Source: RGIG5675 sp050943435 (GTDB lineage: Bacteria > Bacillota > Clostridia > Oscillospirales > Ruminococcaceae). Taken from it: DNA of 15,747 bases. The notes beneath the pieces were generated by a model that did not search any database, had not been told where the DNA came from, and worked only from the letters and a program-made list of their open reading frames with translations. The position numbers and the translations under genes were made by a program. Shown piece by piece: positions 1-7,239 of this stretch (positions are counted from its first letter, which is position 1; each line of letters begins with the position of its first letter). The stretch spans positions 1-15,747 of the forward strand of contig JBMNPE010000033.1 of assembly GCA_050943435.1 (NCBI GenBank), given 5' to 3'.

Positions 1-2
1 CC

Positions 3-734
3 TCCGGGGCACTGTTCATAGACAACAGCAGGGCCTTCAGGATGGACCCCGATGTCCCGCTCGTGGTCCCGCAGATAAACGGTGCCGACGCCTTAAAGAA
101 CAACGGGATAATCTCTAACCCGAACTGCTCAACCATAATCACATGCATGGCGGTGTATCCGATAAGCAGGATAAGCCCCATTAAGCGCATGATAGCCTCT
201 ACCTACCAGGCCGTCTCCGGGGCAGGGATGCACGGGATAAACGAGCTCAGGGACGAGGTCTCGGCCCTTTCCCAGGACAGGAACTTCACCCCTTCCGTGT
301 TCCAGAAGCAGATAGCGTACAACTGCATACCTGCCATAGGATCCGACACCGGAAACGGATATACTTCGGAAGAGATGAAGATGCAGAACGAAGGGAGAAA
401 GATAATGCATCTCCCGGACCTCAGGGTCACCTGCACATGCGTCAGGGTGCCGGTATTCAGGTCACACGCGATTTCGGTGTCTCTCCAGTGCGAGAGGCCT
501 GTTTCCGTGGAGGAGGCGGAGAAGGCCATTGCGGCATTTCCCGGTTCGGCGCTTGGGAAGGACGGATTCCCGACTCCGCTTGAAACGAGCGGCGCGGACA
601 CAGTTCTTGTCGGCAGGATAAGGGAGGACCTCGTCTTCGACGGCGGGCTCGCACTGTGGTGCTGCGGGGACCAGATCAGGAAAGGCGCGGCAACCAACGC
701 CGTGGAAATACTGGAATATATAGTTGAGAGATGA
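3..734 (+). CDS. asd: Aspartate-semialdehyde dehydrogenase, C-terminal part (5' end outside window)
   Basis: Asd makes L-aspartate 4-semialdehyde by NADPH-dependent reductive dephosphorylation of 4-aspartyl phosphate. This is the branch point to lysine/diaminopimelate, threonine and methionine, and it takes place in the cytosol. The frame is open from base 3, so the first codons lie before the window. The visible 243 residues begin with the family signature FIDNSRAFRMDPDVPLVVP. The catalytic cysteine is in NPNCST (Cys codon 126-128). The substrate-binding stretch QAVSGAG, then GYTSEEMKM with RVPVFRSH, follow as in Asd enzymes. Compared with family members of roughly 330-360 residues, about a third (the N-terminal NADP-binding part) is missing only because of the window edge. 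The stop overlaps an ATG by 4 bases (ATGA, 731-734), so it is probably cotranscribed with the dehydrogenase downstream. Identification is confident. Confidence 0.96.
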   Translation, partial: SGALFIDNSRAFRMDPDVPLVVPQINGADALKNNGIISNPNCSTIITCMAVYPISRISPIKRMIASTYQAVSGAGMHGINELRDEVSALSQDRNFTPSVFQKQIAYNCIPAIGSDTGNGYTSEEMKMQNEGRKIMHLPDLRVTCTCVRVPVFRSHAISVSLQCERPVSVEEAEKAIAAFPGSALGKDGFPTPLETSGADTVLVGRIREDLVFDGGLALWCCGDQIRKGAATNAVEILEYIVER

Positions 735-757
735 CTTCAGGAGGAAAACAGTTTTTT

Positions 758-1723
758 ATGGACAGGCATACACTTGTGATCTTCATGGGGCTGGAGGACG
801 AACTCCAGGACCCGTTTATAGCTTCACTGAGGGACAGAGGCGTCGAGGTGCTGGTTCCGCAGGGCAGAAAGACCGATGAGGCCGTGATCAAAGCAGTCAA
901 AGAGTCAGGGGCCGACATGGTGCTCGCCGGAGGCGAGAGCTGGTCGAGGGATGTGCTCACTGCATGCAGCGGCACTCTCAGGATGATATCGAAATTCGGC
1001 GTCGGATATGACAACATCGACATCGGGGCAGCGAAGGAGCTCGGAATAAAGGTCACGAACACTCCGGGCCAGAACGCCTACGCCGTGGCCGAGATGGCCG
1101 TCTCGCTGATGCTGGCCCTCAGGAGGAAGATAAAGTGGTATGACGGGCTCATCCAGAACGACAAGTGGGGCCGCGACCTCGCCTTCGAGATAGGCGGGAA
1201 AACCGTGGGACTCATCGGATTCGGAGCGATAGCTAGGAATGTGGCAAAGATGCTGTCCGGATTCGGATGCAGGGTGAGAGCCTACGACATATATTTCAAC
1301 AAAGAGGCCGGGAAGCAGCTCGGAGTCGAGAGCGTGTCCCTGGACGAGCTTTTCCATGAGAGCGACGTCATTTCGCTGCACTGCCCTCTGACCCCTGAAA
1401 CCGCGGGGATAATCAACAGGGACAGCATAGCCAGGATGAAGGACGGGGTGTTCATAATAAATACCAGCAGGGGCGGAGTCCTGGACGTGGATGCCCTCAA
1501 GGAGGGCCTCGATTCCGGCAAGGTCGCCGGGGCAGGGCTAGACGTGCATCCCCAGGAGCCCACGCCTCACGACTATGTGCTCAAGGGCATGGACAATGTC
1601 ATCCTCACTCCGCACGCAGCTACGGCCACGAAGGAGGCAATGTACAACATGACGAAGTGCACATTCGACCACCTGGACGAATACCTCGCGGGCGGTGAGA
1701 TAACCAACCTGCTCACAAAATAG
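758..1723 (+). CDS. D-isomer specific 2-hydroxyacid dehydrogenase (phosphoglycerate dehydrogenase-like)
   Basis: A cytosolic NAD(P)-dependent oxidoreductase of the D-2-hydroxyacid dehydrogenase family, 321 residues from this start. The Rossmann motif is GLIGFGAIA near residue 150; its third glycine is replaced by alanine. The catalytic triad is visible: Arg about 238 in NTSRGG, Glu about 267 in HPQEP and His about 286 in LTPHAA. KFGVGYDNID and NTPGQNAYAVAE are typical substrate/cofactor loops of the SerA-like branch. There is no ACT regulatory domain, so it is a short form. The reading frame opens with ATG at 731, overlapping the asd stop. I prefer ATG 758 because AGGAGG lies at 739-744, although its spacing of 13 bases is long. 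The substrate cannot be told from sequence: 3-phosphoglycerate, glyoxylate/hydroxypyruvate or another 2-oxoacid are all possible. A hairpin terminator follows at 1739-1780. Confidence 0.88.
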   Translation: MDRHTLVIFMGLEDELQDPFIASLRDRGVEVLVPQGRKTDEAVIKAVKESGADMVLAGGESWSRDVLTACSGTLRMISKFGVGYDNIDIGAAKELGIKVTNTPGQNAYAVAEMAVSLMLALRRKIKWYDGLIQNDKWGRDLAFEIGGKTVGLIGFGAIARNVAKMLSGFGCRVRAYDIYFNKEAGKQLGVESVSLDELFHESDVISLHCPLTPETAGIINRDSIARMKDGVFIINTSRGGVLDVDALKEGLDSGKVAGAGLDVHPQEPTPHDYVLKGMDNVILTPHAATATKEAMYNMTKCTFDHLDEYLAGGEITNLLTK

Positions 1724-1738
1724 GCATTTTCAGGGCAT

Positions 1739-1780
1739 AAAGAAGAGGCTGGTCCGGGTCCGGACCAGCCTCATGTCTTT
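1739..1780. terminator. Bidirectional intrinsic terminator between convergent genes
   Basis: A perfect 13-bp stem, GAGGCTGGTCCGG (1745-1757) with CCGGACCAGCCTC (1760-1772). In the folded RNA the closing base pairs must open to make a loop. It is flanked by AAAGA (1739-1743) and TCTTT (1776-1780), which give a run of U after the stem in either direction. It lies 16 bases after the dehydrogenase stop and 16 bases before the end of the CDF gene on the other strand, so it probably ends both transcripts. Confidence 0.85.
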
Positions 1781-1787
1781 GTCTGCC

Positions 1788-2903
1788 TCAGGCGAACACA
1801 GTGTCTATCGTCACTATTGGGGTGAATTCGGGATAATTTTCCCTCAGGAAGTTTTCCGCCTTTTCAGTGAATTCGCGCCTGTCCGTGTCGTAGTCGACGA
1901 CGAAATCGCAGTAGATGTACTTGTCCTTTTCATCTATATAGAGGCCGTGGAATCCGCTGCAGTGCCCCGTGGAAGCTGTAAACTCCCCGAGCAGCCTCGA
2001 GAGCCTGCGGTACCTCGGGGAATTCTTGTTGACGGAATATATCCCGAATACCATGTAGCATCCGCATTCCCTGTAAAGCTTCACCTGCAGGCCGTGGAGG
2101 AGCTTGTAGACGTCTGTGAGCTTTGTCTTGGAATCGATTTCCACGTTAATGCTGCCGGTATTTCGCCCGGGCCCGTAATTGTGGAGTATGAGGTCGTGCG
2201 CGCCGAGTATTCCGGGCGTGGAACTCACTATTCCCCTTATCTTGGCAGCGGCTTCCTTGTCGCCCTTTTCCCCGAGGAGCTTGCTGAGCGTCGAAGTCAG
2301 GATGTCAAAGCCCGTCTTGAGGACAAAGCACGAGATGGCCGCACCGGCGATGCCGTCTATCGAGTAGCCGGTCAGCATGAATATGACAGCGGAAAATATT
2401 GTGATGAGGGATATCAGGGAATCGTTCCTGGCGTCTGTCCCTGAGGCCTTGAGGCTGTCGGAGCCGGCTTCTTCTCCCTTTTTCTGCGTATATGTGCCGA
2501 GAAGCATCTTCACCACGACAGTGGCGGCGAGGATCAGTATGGACCAGAGTCCGTAGGAAACTTCTGACGGGGTGATGATCGCCTTCACCGAATCTATCAG
2601 CATGTTTGCGCCGGTCACGAGGATGATCACGGAGATCACGATGCTCGTGAGGTATTCTATCCTGCCGAATCCGAACGGATGCTCCTTTGTGGGACGCTTG
2701 GCCGCAAGCTTTGTGCCTACGATGGTTATGACGGACGACGCCGTGTCGGACAGGTTGTTTACTGCGTCTGCAGAGATAGAGAGGGACCCGGTGAACCAGC
2801 CCACCACAAGCTTGACTGCCGCGAGAACCGCGTTCACGACAATCCCTGTGACAGAAGTCCTGGTTATTATCCTGTTTCTGTCTGCCTCCTGCTGGGCATT
2901 CAT
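1788..2903 (-). CDS. Cation diffusion facilitator family transporter (Mn-type metal site, two C-terminal domains)
   Basis: An inner-membrane divalent metal exporter, presumably a proton antiporter working as a dimer. Six membrane spans occupy residues about 18-205. The transport-site residues are Asn49 and Asp53 in TM2 (ADAVNNLSD) and Asp157 and Asp161 in TM5 (GTDARND). To my knowledge the Asn/Asp + Asp/Asp pattern, in place of the HxxxD of zinc exporters, is found in the manganese (MntE-like) branch, so manganese is my inferred substrate. The usual cytosolic dimerisation domain covers about 211-292. A second, similar ferredoxin-like segment follows at about 305-371, which explains the 371-residue length against about 300 for a minimal CDF. 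The ATG at 2903 has CAGGAG (2911-2916) 7 bases upstream. The gene stands alone, divergent from the PfkB kinase. Confidence 0.92.
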   Translation of the reverse strand: MNAQQEADRNRIITRTSVTGIVVNAVLAAVKLVVGWFTGSLSISADAVNNLSDTASSVITIVGTKLAAKRPTKEHPFGFGRIEYLTSIVISVIILVTGANMLIDSVKAIITPSEVSYGLWSILILAATVVVKMLLGTYTQKKGEEAGSDSLKASGTDARNDSLISLITIFSAVIFMLTGYSIDGIAGAAISCFVLKTGFDILTSTLSKLLGEKGDKEAAAKIRGIVSSTPGILGAHDLILHNYGPGRNTGSINVEIDSKTKLTDVYKLLHGLQVKLYRECGCYMVFGIYSVNKNSPRYRRLSRLLGEFTASTGHCSGFHGLYIDEKDKYIYCDFVVDYDTDRREFTEKAENFLRENYPEFTPIVTIDTVFA

Positions 2904-2953
2904 TGCAACTCTCCTGTGTCATGCATTTTTATTACTGTTCATCTTAAAAATAT

Positions 2954-2984
2954 ATTATATATACAAACCTCAGTAAGCGCGCAA
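2954..2984 (-). promoter_or_regulatory. Putative promoter of the CDF transporter gene
   Basis: On the minus strand there is TTGCGC (2979-2984) as a -35. TATATA (2956-2961, 17-bp spacer) or TATAAT (2954-2959, 19-bp spacer) could serve as the -10, within a very AT-rich tract. The predicted leader to the ATG at 2903 is about 45 bases, too short for a yybP-ykoY (Mn2+) riboswitch. Confidence 0.45.
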
Positions 2985-3009
2985 CCCTTATATTGAGGCG
3001 GCAATAGTC

Positions 3010-3015
3010 TATAAT
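3010..3015 (+). promoter_or_regulatory. Putative -10 element for the PfkB kinase gene
   Basis: TATAAT at 3010-3015 matches the consensus -10, but the sequence 17 bases upstream (CTTATA) is a poor -35. If used, the leader would be about 58 bases and would contain a small two-part hairpin: GCCG 3030-3033 with CGGC 3055-3058 outside, GGGC 3039-3042 with GCCC 3047-3050 inside. This hairpin sits just before the ribosome binding site GGAGG (3066-3070). Confidence 0.35.
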
Positions 3016-3079
3016 AATTCTGCAAGACTGCCGGAAGCGGGCTATAGCCCCGTGCGGCTATTAGTGGAGGATCCTTTTT

Positions 3080-4039
3080 ATGGGAAAAGTGTTCTGCATA
3101 GGCGATTTCACCGTCGACATGATAGTCCCGTTCGGGGAGATGAAGGATACCGTAAAGGGCTTCTCGAAGGACAGCAGCAGAAAATCGCCGCGGATTTACA
3201 CCCAGGCCGGAGGCGGAATTGCAAATACCTCGCTCGCACTTGCAAGACTGGGGATTGTCCCCACCATTGTCAGCAAGATAGGGTCAGACAGCTGTGCCAG
3301 AGAGGCTATTGAGTTCATAAAAAATGCCGGGGTCGACACTTCACAGCTCATAATAGACCCGGGCAGTGCCAAGATCATCGGTGTAGTGATCGACTCGGAC
3401 GGCGAGAGGTATGTATCCACATGGATGAGACCCGATTCATGCAATGGCGAATTTTCTGCGGGAGACACATCTGGGATAGACGTGAGCGGCTGCACATGGG
3501 TGCACACGGGCGGAATCAATATTACCGGATGCGGGGAACACGAGCGCGAGATCGTCTCATTTGTCAGGAGATGCAGGGAAAGCGGCGCTGCAGTTTCCTT
3601 TGACCTCAACCTAAGGTACGAGACCTTCGGATATGACGAGGGCAGGAAGAAAATTTTCGACGAGCTGATAGACCTGAGCGATATAGTGCTGGGGTCCGGA
3701 ATAGACGAATTCGGGCCTGCCACGGGGAAAAGCGACATCATCGAGGCAGGAATGAGCATAGCAGATAAGGGGAAGACCGTGGTCGTGAGGGACAAGGCAA
3801 AGCCGGTTGTCCTCATAAGCGGAGGCAGGAAGACCACAAGGGATGTCTTCCATGTGCACCAGCTTCACACGGTAGGAGCAGGGGATTCCTTCGACGCGGG
3901 ATTCATAGCCGCGGAAGTATACGGGAAGAGCCATGAAACAGCAGTCGCGTGGGGCTGCGCCTGCGCAGCAAGGACCATAAGCCGGATGGAGCCCATGACC
4001 GTCCCGGACCTTTCGGAACTGCAGGCCCTGCAGGATTAA
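3080..4039 (+). CDS. PfkB-family carbohydrate kinase
   Basis: An ATP-dependent sugar or nucleoside kinase of the ribokinase fold, 319 residues, cytosolic. The first PfkB signature is at residues 44-58 (GGGIANTSLALARLG) and the second at 263-275. The GAGD anion hole with catalytic base Asp269 is intact. The usual Asp that opens the DTxGAGD motif is His263 here (HTVGAGDSF). The N-terminal CIGDFTVDMIV matches family members that bind a sugar next to strand 1. Substrate cannot be assigned: fructose, ribose, 2-keto-3-deoxygluconate and nucleosides are all used in this family, and no sugar transporter or catabolic gene is adjacent. The start is secure: GGAGG (3066-3070) lies 9 bases before ATG 3080. 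A monocistronic unit with its own upstream region and a downstream terminator (4098-4125). Confidence 0.93.
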   Translation: MGKVFCIGDFTVDMIVPFGEMKDTVKGFSKDSSRKSPRIYTQAGGGIANTSLALARLGIVPTIVSKIGSDSCAREAIEFIKNAGVDTSQLIIDPGSAKIIGVVIDSDGERYVSTWMRPDSCNGEFSAGDTSGIDVSGCTWVHTGGINITGCGEHEREIVSFVRRCRESGAAVSFDLNLRYETFGYDEGRKKIFDELIDLSDIVLGSGIDEFGPATGKSDIIEAGMSIADKGKTVVVRDKAKPVVLISGGRKTTRDVFHVHQLHTVGAGDSFDAGFIAAEVYGKSHETAVAWGCACAARTISRMEPMTVPDLSELQALQD

Positions 4040-4040
4040 A

Positions 4041-4068
4041 ATCCGGCGGATTCTGGATAGAGCCGGAT
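4041..4068 (+). repeat. Small inverted repeat just after the kinase gene
   Basis: ATCCGGC (4041-4047) and GCCGGAT (4062-4068) form a 7-bp stem with a 14-base loop, starting 2 bases after the stop codon. No T run follows, so it is probably a 3'-end structure rather than the main terminator. Confidence 0.35.
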
Positions 4069-4097
4069 GTTCTGGAACATATCAGAGGTAATACAAA

Positions 4098-4125
4098 CTG
4101 CCCTTCAGCATGCGCTGAAGGGCAG
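4098..4125. terminator. Intrinsic terminator shared by the PfkB kinase and MATE genes
   Basis: A perfect 12-bp stem, CTGCCCTTCAGC (4098-4109) with GCTGAAGGGCAG (4114-4125), and a 4-base loop (ATGC). It lies between convergent genes, 58 bases after the kinase stop and 44 bases after the MATE gene end. The T content after the stem is modest in both directions (AGTTTGTATT on the minus strand), so it is a reasonable but not ideal terminator. Confidence 0.7.
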
Positions 4126-4169
4126 CATCATCATTCGGAATAATTTTTGCTGAAGCCCCGGGCAGATGG

Positions 4170-5555
4170 TCAGACCGTGACGTCCTTGATCCACTTTTTG
4201 GAGAAGTAGCGGATGAAACCTACAATTCCCTTTATCACGTAGTCCATCTTGAGGATTGTAAATACGGTGAGCGGGGACCAGTTGAACACGAATGCTGCAA
4301 GCATGGCAAACGGGATTGTGAAGCCCCACATGACTATTGTCGTGTACCAGAAGATGAACTTTGTATCCCCGCCTCCGACGAGTATTCCTGTCACAAAGAG
4401 GCATTCATACGTATATCCCAGGAACAGGCCTATCGAGACGTTTATCATCTGCTTGGCCAGTTCGTAAGTCTCGGGAGAAGTGTTGTAGAGCGAGAGGATA
4501 AAGCCCCTGAGGCTCAGCGTGAGGATGGTGGAAATGATCGTGACCACGAATGCCATGACAATGAAGGCATTCCCGCGAGGCATGATCTTGTCCTTCTCCC
4601 CGGAGCCTATGGTCTTTCCGATGAGGACGCTTGATGCGCCGGCGACTCCTGAGAGCAGGGCCTCGTGAAGTCTTGTGGCCATGGTTACGATGGTGTTGGC
4701 TGAGGTTGCCGCCTGGCCGAGGTGCCCGAATATCATCGTGTACATCGATATGCCGAGCGTGAACACGGTCTCGCTTATCATGTTGGGCAGGCCGTATTTG
4801 AAGATCTTTTTCCTTATATCGGGATAGGATCCCTTGAATTCGCTCATTGTGAATCCGAGCTTCTTATTGAGAGCGAACATGTGCACAAGGCAGAGCACGA
4901 GCTCAACTATTCTAGCTATGAGGGTGCCCAGTGCCGCCCCCATGATCCCCATTGCCGGGAAACCCATCTTCCCGAATATGAAGCACCAGTTGAGGAATAT
5001 GTTTATTGCGTAGGAGATGAGCATAATGAGGAGGGGATCCCTCGCGTTCTCCATGGACCTTATGGCCAGCTCGTAGGAATAGCTGACTGAGAAGATGATG
5101 AATGTGAAGGAGATTGTCCTGAGGTACCCGGTGCCCTCTGCTATCATCGCTTCCTCATTGGTGTAAAAGCTCATGATCTGTGCGGGAAACGCCGCCCCGA
5201 TAAGTGTAAACACCGCTGACAGCAGCAGGCCGAGTTTTATTCCGACTGAGAGAGTCCTGCGTATGCTCTCGAGGTCCCTTTTTCCCCAGTACTGGGCTAT
5301 CATTATCCCGCTTCCCAGTGAAAGTCCCCTTATGACGCCGGACACGATGTTGAACGGCTGGTCCGCTATGTTGGCGGCGGACATCGAGACTTCACTCAGG
5401 CTACCGAGCATGATGCTGTCCACAATGCTTACGCTGTAGGTGAGAACAGTCTGAAGCACAAGAGGTATATACAGCACCAGGACGGATTTATAGAAAGCCC
5501 TGTCGGTCTCGATGATTGGTCTTCTTATAGCTGTATTTCCCACAATCTGCACCAT
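4170..5555 (-). CDS. MATE family efflux transporter
   Basis: A multidrug and toxin extrusion protein in the cytoplasmic membrane that exports organic cations or other small molecules by Na+ or H+ antiport. From ATG 5555 it has 461 residues, normal for the family, with about 12 hydrophobic spans in two homologous halves. Family features are TDRAFYKSVLVLYIPLVLQ before TM1, the IVDSIMLGSLS region and the internal repeat GLPNMISETVFTLG at the start of the second half. The frame stays open up to a TTG at 5603, but that TTG has no ribosome binding site and coincides with the predicted transcription start, so I rejected it. ATG 5555 also lacks a good ribosome binding site, so the start is uncertain. 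Single gene, divergent from dtd. Substrate unknown. Confidence 0.93.
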   Translation of the reverse strand: MVQIVGNTAIRRPIIETDRAFYKSVLVLYIPLVLQTVLTYSVSIVDSIMLGSLSEVSMSAANIADQPFNIVSGVIRGLSLGSGIMIAQYWGKRDLESIRRTLSVGIKLGLLLSAVFTLIGAAFPAQIMSFYTNEEAMIAEGTGYLRTISFTFIIFSVSYSYELAIRSMENARDPLLIMLISYAINIFLNWCFIFGKMGFPAMGIMGAALGTLIARIVELVLCLVHMFALNKKLGFTMSEFKGSYPDIRKKIFKYGLPNMISETVFTLGISMYTMIFGHLGQAATSANTIVTMATRLHEALLSGVAGASSVLIGKTIGSGEKDKIMPRGNAFIVMAFVVTIISTILTLSLRGFILSLYNTSPETYELAKQMINVSIGLFLGYTYECLFVTGILVGGGDTKFIFWYTTIVMWGFTIPFAMLAAFVFNWSPLTVFTILKMDYVIKGIVGFIRYFSKKWIKDVTV

Positions 5556-5609
5556 AACCGCAGACGGCTGGGTCTGCAGCACCTTAGAATATATTGTCAA
5601 CAAAATGCT

Positions 5610-5638
5610 ATTTTATAATAGTTTACTGGTGCCCGCAA
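5610..5638 (-). promoter_or_regulatory. Putative promoter of the MATE gene
   Basis: On the minus strand, TTGCGG (5633-5638) and TAAAAT (5610-5615) are separated by exactly 17 bases. Transcription would begin near 5603, which argues for a start codon inside the open frame (ATG 5555). The -35 overlaps the left arm of a GC-rich inverted repeat (5631-5651). Confidence 0.5.
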
Positions 5639-5651
5639 GAGTGGCGCGGGC
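5631..5651. repeat. GC-rich inverted repeat in the MATE-dtd divergent promoter region
   Basis: GCCCGC (5631-5636) and GCGGGC (5646-5651) with 9 bases between them, extended by two G-T pairs. It overlaps the -35 of the predicted MATE promoter and the -35 position of the predicted dtd promoter, so it could be a shared operator. Its length is short and chance is possible in GC-rich DNA. Confidence 0.4.
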
Positions 5652-5661
5652 GTTCGATAGA

Positions 5662-5670
5662 TGGTATATT
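5662..5670 (+). promoter_or_regulatory. Putative extended -10 promoter for dtd-mnmA-tcdA
   Basis: TGGTATATT (5662-5670) fits the extended -10 form TGnTATAAT with one mismatch. The -35 position (TGGCGC) is poor, as is usual for extended -10 promoters. The predicted leader is about 25 bases. Confidence 0.45.
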
Positions 5671-5701
5671 TTGTAAAACTCGTGGGAAAGAAGATAAATA
5701 A

Positions 5702-6151
5702 ATGCGGGCTGTAGTTACAAGAGTTTCAGAAGCTTCCGTCTCTTCTGGGGGCAGGGAGCTCGGAAAGATAAACAGGGGATTTCTGGTGCTCCTAGGCATA
5801 GGACCCTCGGACGGCGAGGCGGAAGCGCAGCTCCTTGCCGACAGGATATGCGGCTGCAGGGTGTTTTCCGACGAAAAAGGCAAGATGAATCTCAATCTTG
5901 CCTCCGCGGGCGGAGAACTGCTCATAGTATCGCAGTTTACCCTCTATGCTGACCTCTCGAGCAGGAGGCCCGGGTTCACGGGTGCCGCCGCACCGGAGCT
6001 TGCAGAGCCTCTTTATGAGAGATTCATAGAGATATGCAGGGAGAAGGGATTCCACACGGAGCACGGGGAGTTCGGTGCAGATATGCAGGTTGCCTCGGTG
6101 AATGACGGGCCTGTGACCCTTGTATTCGATACTGACAGGGGGAAGGCCTGA
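5702..6151 (+). CDS. dtd: D-aminoacyl-tRNA deacylase
   Basis: Dtd hydrolyses D-amino acids (and glycine mischarged on tRNA-Ala) from tRNA, a chirality proofreading step in the cytosol; it works as a homodimer. The protein has 149 residues, the normal family length. The catalytic/chirality loops are both present: SQFTLYAD (residues 77-84, with Thr80) and the cross-subunit Gly-cisPro motif NDGPVT (134-139). The N-terminus MRAVVTRVSEASV is the family's usual start. The RRPGF stretch (88-92) corresponds to the conserved KGxRPSF region. The ribosome binding site upstream of ATG 5702 is weak (purine-rich GGGAAAGAAG). The stop overlaps the start of mnmA by one base (TGATG at 6149-6153), implying translational coupling. 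Confident. Confidence 0.97.
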   Translation: MRAVVTRVSEASVSSGGRELGKINRGFLVLLGIGPSDGEAEAQLLADRICGCRVFSDEKGKMNLNLASAGGELLIVSQFTLYADLSSRRPGFTGAAAPELAEPLYERFIEICREKGFHTEHGEFGADMQVASVNDGPVTLVFDTDRGKA

Positions 6152-7227
6152 TGGACGGGAATGAAAAGAGCGTCCTCATAGCCATGAGCGGCGGGGTAGA
6201 CAGCTCCGTGGCCGCTTTCCTGATGCAGAGGTCCGGATATGAATGCACCGGGGCCACAATGAAGCTCTACCGCTCAGGACCGGACGGGGAAATGAGGATG
6301 GAGCGCGACATAGAGGATGCCCGGAGCACTGCCGGAAAGCTCGGCATTCCATTCCTTGCGCCGGACCTCTCGGAGGATTTCAAGAGGCTTGTGGTCGACG
6401 ACTTCGTGCGCGAATACGAGTCCGGGAGGACCCCGAATCCGTGCGTGGTCTGCAACAGGACCATGAAGTTCGGAAAGCTGATGGAAATAGCCGACGGGCT
6501 CGGGATAAGGTACCTTGCCACAGGGCATTACGCGAGGACCTCATATGACCCTGAAAGGAAAAGATATGTGCTCAGAAAGGGCACTGACCCGCTCAAGGAC
6601 CAGAGCTACATGCTGTACGGCCTCTCTCAGGAGCAGCTCTCCAGGGTGATATTCCCGCTCGGCGGGATGACCAAGACTGAAGTGAGGGAAATTGCATCCC
6701 GGAACGGGCTGCCTTCCGCATTGAGGCGCGACAGCCAGGACATATGCTTCATACCGGGGAGGGACTACGTGTCCTTCCTCGAGGAATACACCGGGAACGT
6801 ATACCAGCCTGGGAATTTCGTGGATTCATCGGGAAATGTGCTCGGGACCCACAGAGGGGCAGTGAGATATACAATCGGACAGCGCAGGGGCCTGGGAATA
6901 TCGGAAGGCGAGAGGATGTACGTCCTCGGCAAGGATATGAAGGCGAATACCGTGACCCTCGGGAAGAGGGAAGAAGTGTTTTCGATCGGAGCCGCGGCAC
7001 GGAATGTAAACTGGGTGTCAGTTTCCGGAATCAGCGGACCCAGGCGCGTAGGCGCCAGGATAAGATACAGCAGCAGCGAGATAAAGGGCACTGCCGAACC
7101 CATGGAAGACGGAGTAAGGGTGATCTTTGACGAGCCCCAGAAGGCCGTCACCCCGGGACAGTCGCTTGTTATGTACGACGGGGACGAGGTCCTTGGCGGT
7201 GGAATCATCACTGAACCCGTCAGGTGA
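6151..7227 (+). CDS. mnmA: tRNA-specific 2-thiouridylase MnmA
   Basis: MnmA places sulfur on C2 of the wobble uridine (U34) of Lys, Glu and Gln tRNAs. It adenylates the base and then transfers persulfide sulfur supplied by a cysteine desulfurase. The protein has 358 residues, normal length. Key motifs: PP-loop SGGVDS (13-18); first catalytic cysteine Cys101 in NPCVVCN; second catalytic cysteine Cys199 in SQDICF; tRNA-binding TIGQRRGLGI in the central domain; and a C-terminal beta-barrel. The start is coupled to the end of dtd, with GGGGGAAGG just upstream. No cysteine desulfurase lies in the window. It is the middle gene of a tRNA-themed operon. Confident. Confidence 0.97.
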   Translation: MDGNEKSVLIAMSGGVDSSVAAFLMQRSGYECTGATMKLYRSGPDGEMRMERDIEDARSTAGKLGIPFLAPDLSEDFKRLVVDDFVREYESGRTPNPCVVCNRTMKFGKLMEIADGLGIRYLATGHYARTSYDPERKRYVLRKGTDPLKDQSYMLYGLSQEQLSRVIFPLGGMTKTEVREIASRNGLPSALRRDSQDICFIPGRDYVSFLEEYTGNVYQPGNFVDSSGNVLGTHRGAVRYTIGQRRGLGISEGERMYVLGKDMKANTVTLGKREEVFSIGAAARNVNWVSVSGISGPRRVGARIRYSSSEIKGTAEPMEDGVRVIFDEPQKAVTPGQSLVMYDGDEVLGGGIITEPVR

Positions 7228-7239
7228 ATGGAGGCATAT

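Noticed and set aside
203..697. Minus-strand open frame opposite asd
   Set aside because: Antisense to a conserved enzyme, no family resemblance, no ribosome binding site.
1773..2444. Long plus-strand open frame opposite the CDF gene (223 codons)
   Set aside because: It lies antisense to a clearly recognisable transporter and its product resembles no protein; the codon bias of the real gene keeps the opposite frame open.
2904..3079. Possible Mn2+ riboswitch ahead of the CDF gene
   Set aside because: The predicted leader is only about 45 bases and shows none of the conserved yybP-ykoY loops.
5556..5603. TTG-initiated N-terminal extension of the MATE protein
   Set aside because: No ribosome binding site, overlaps the predicted transcription start, and is not typical of the family.
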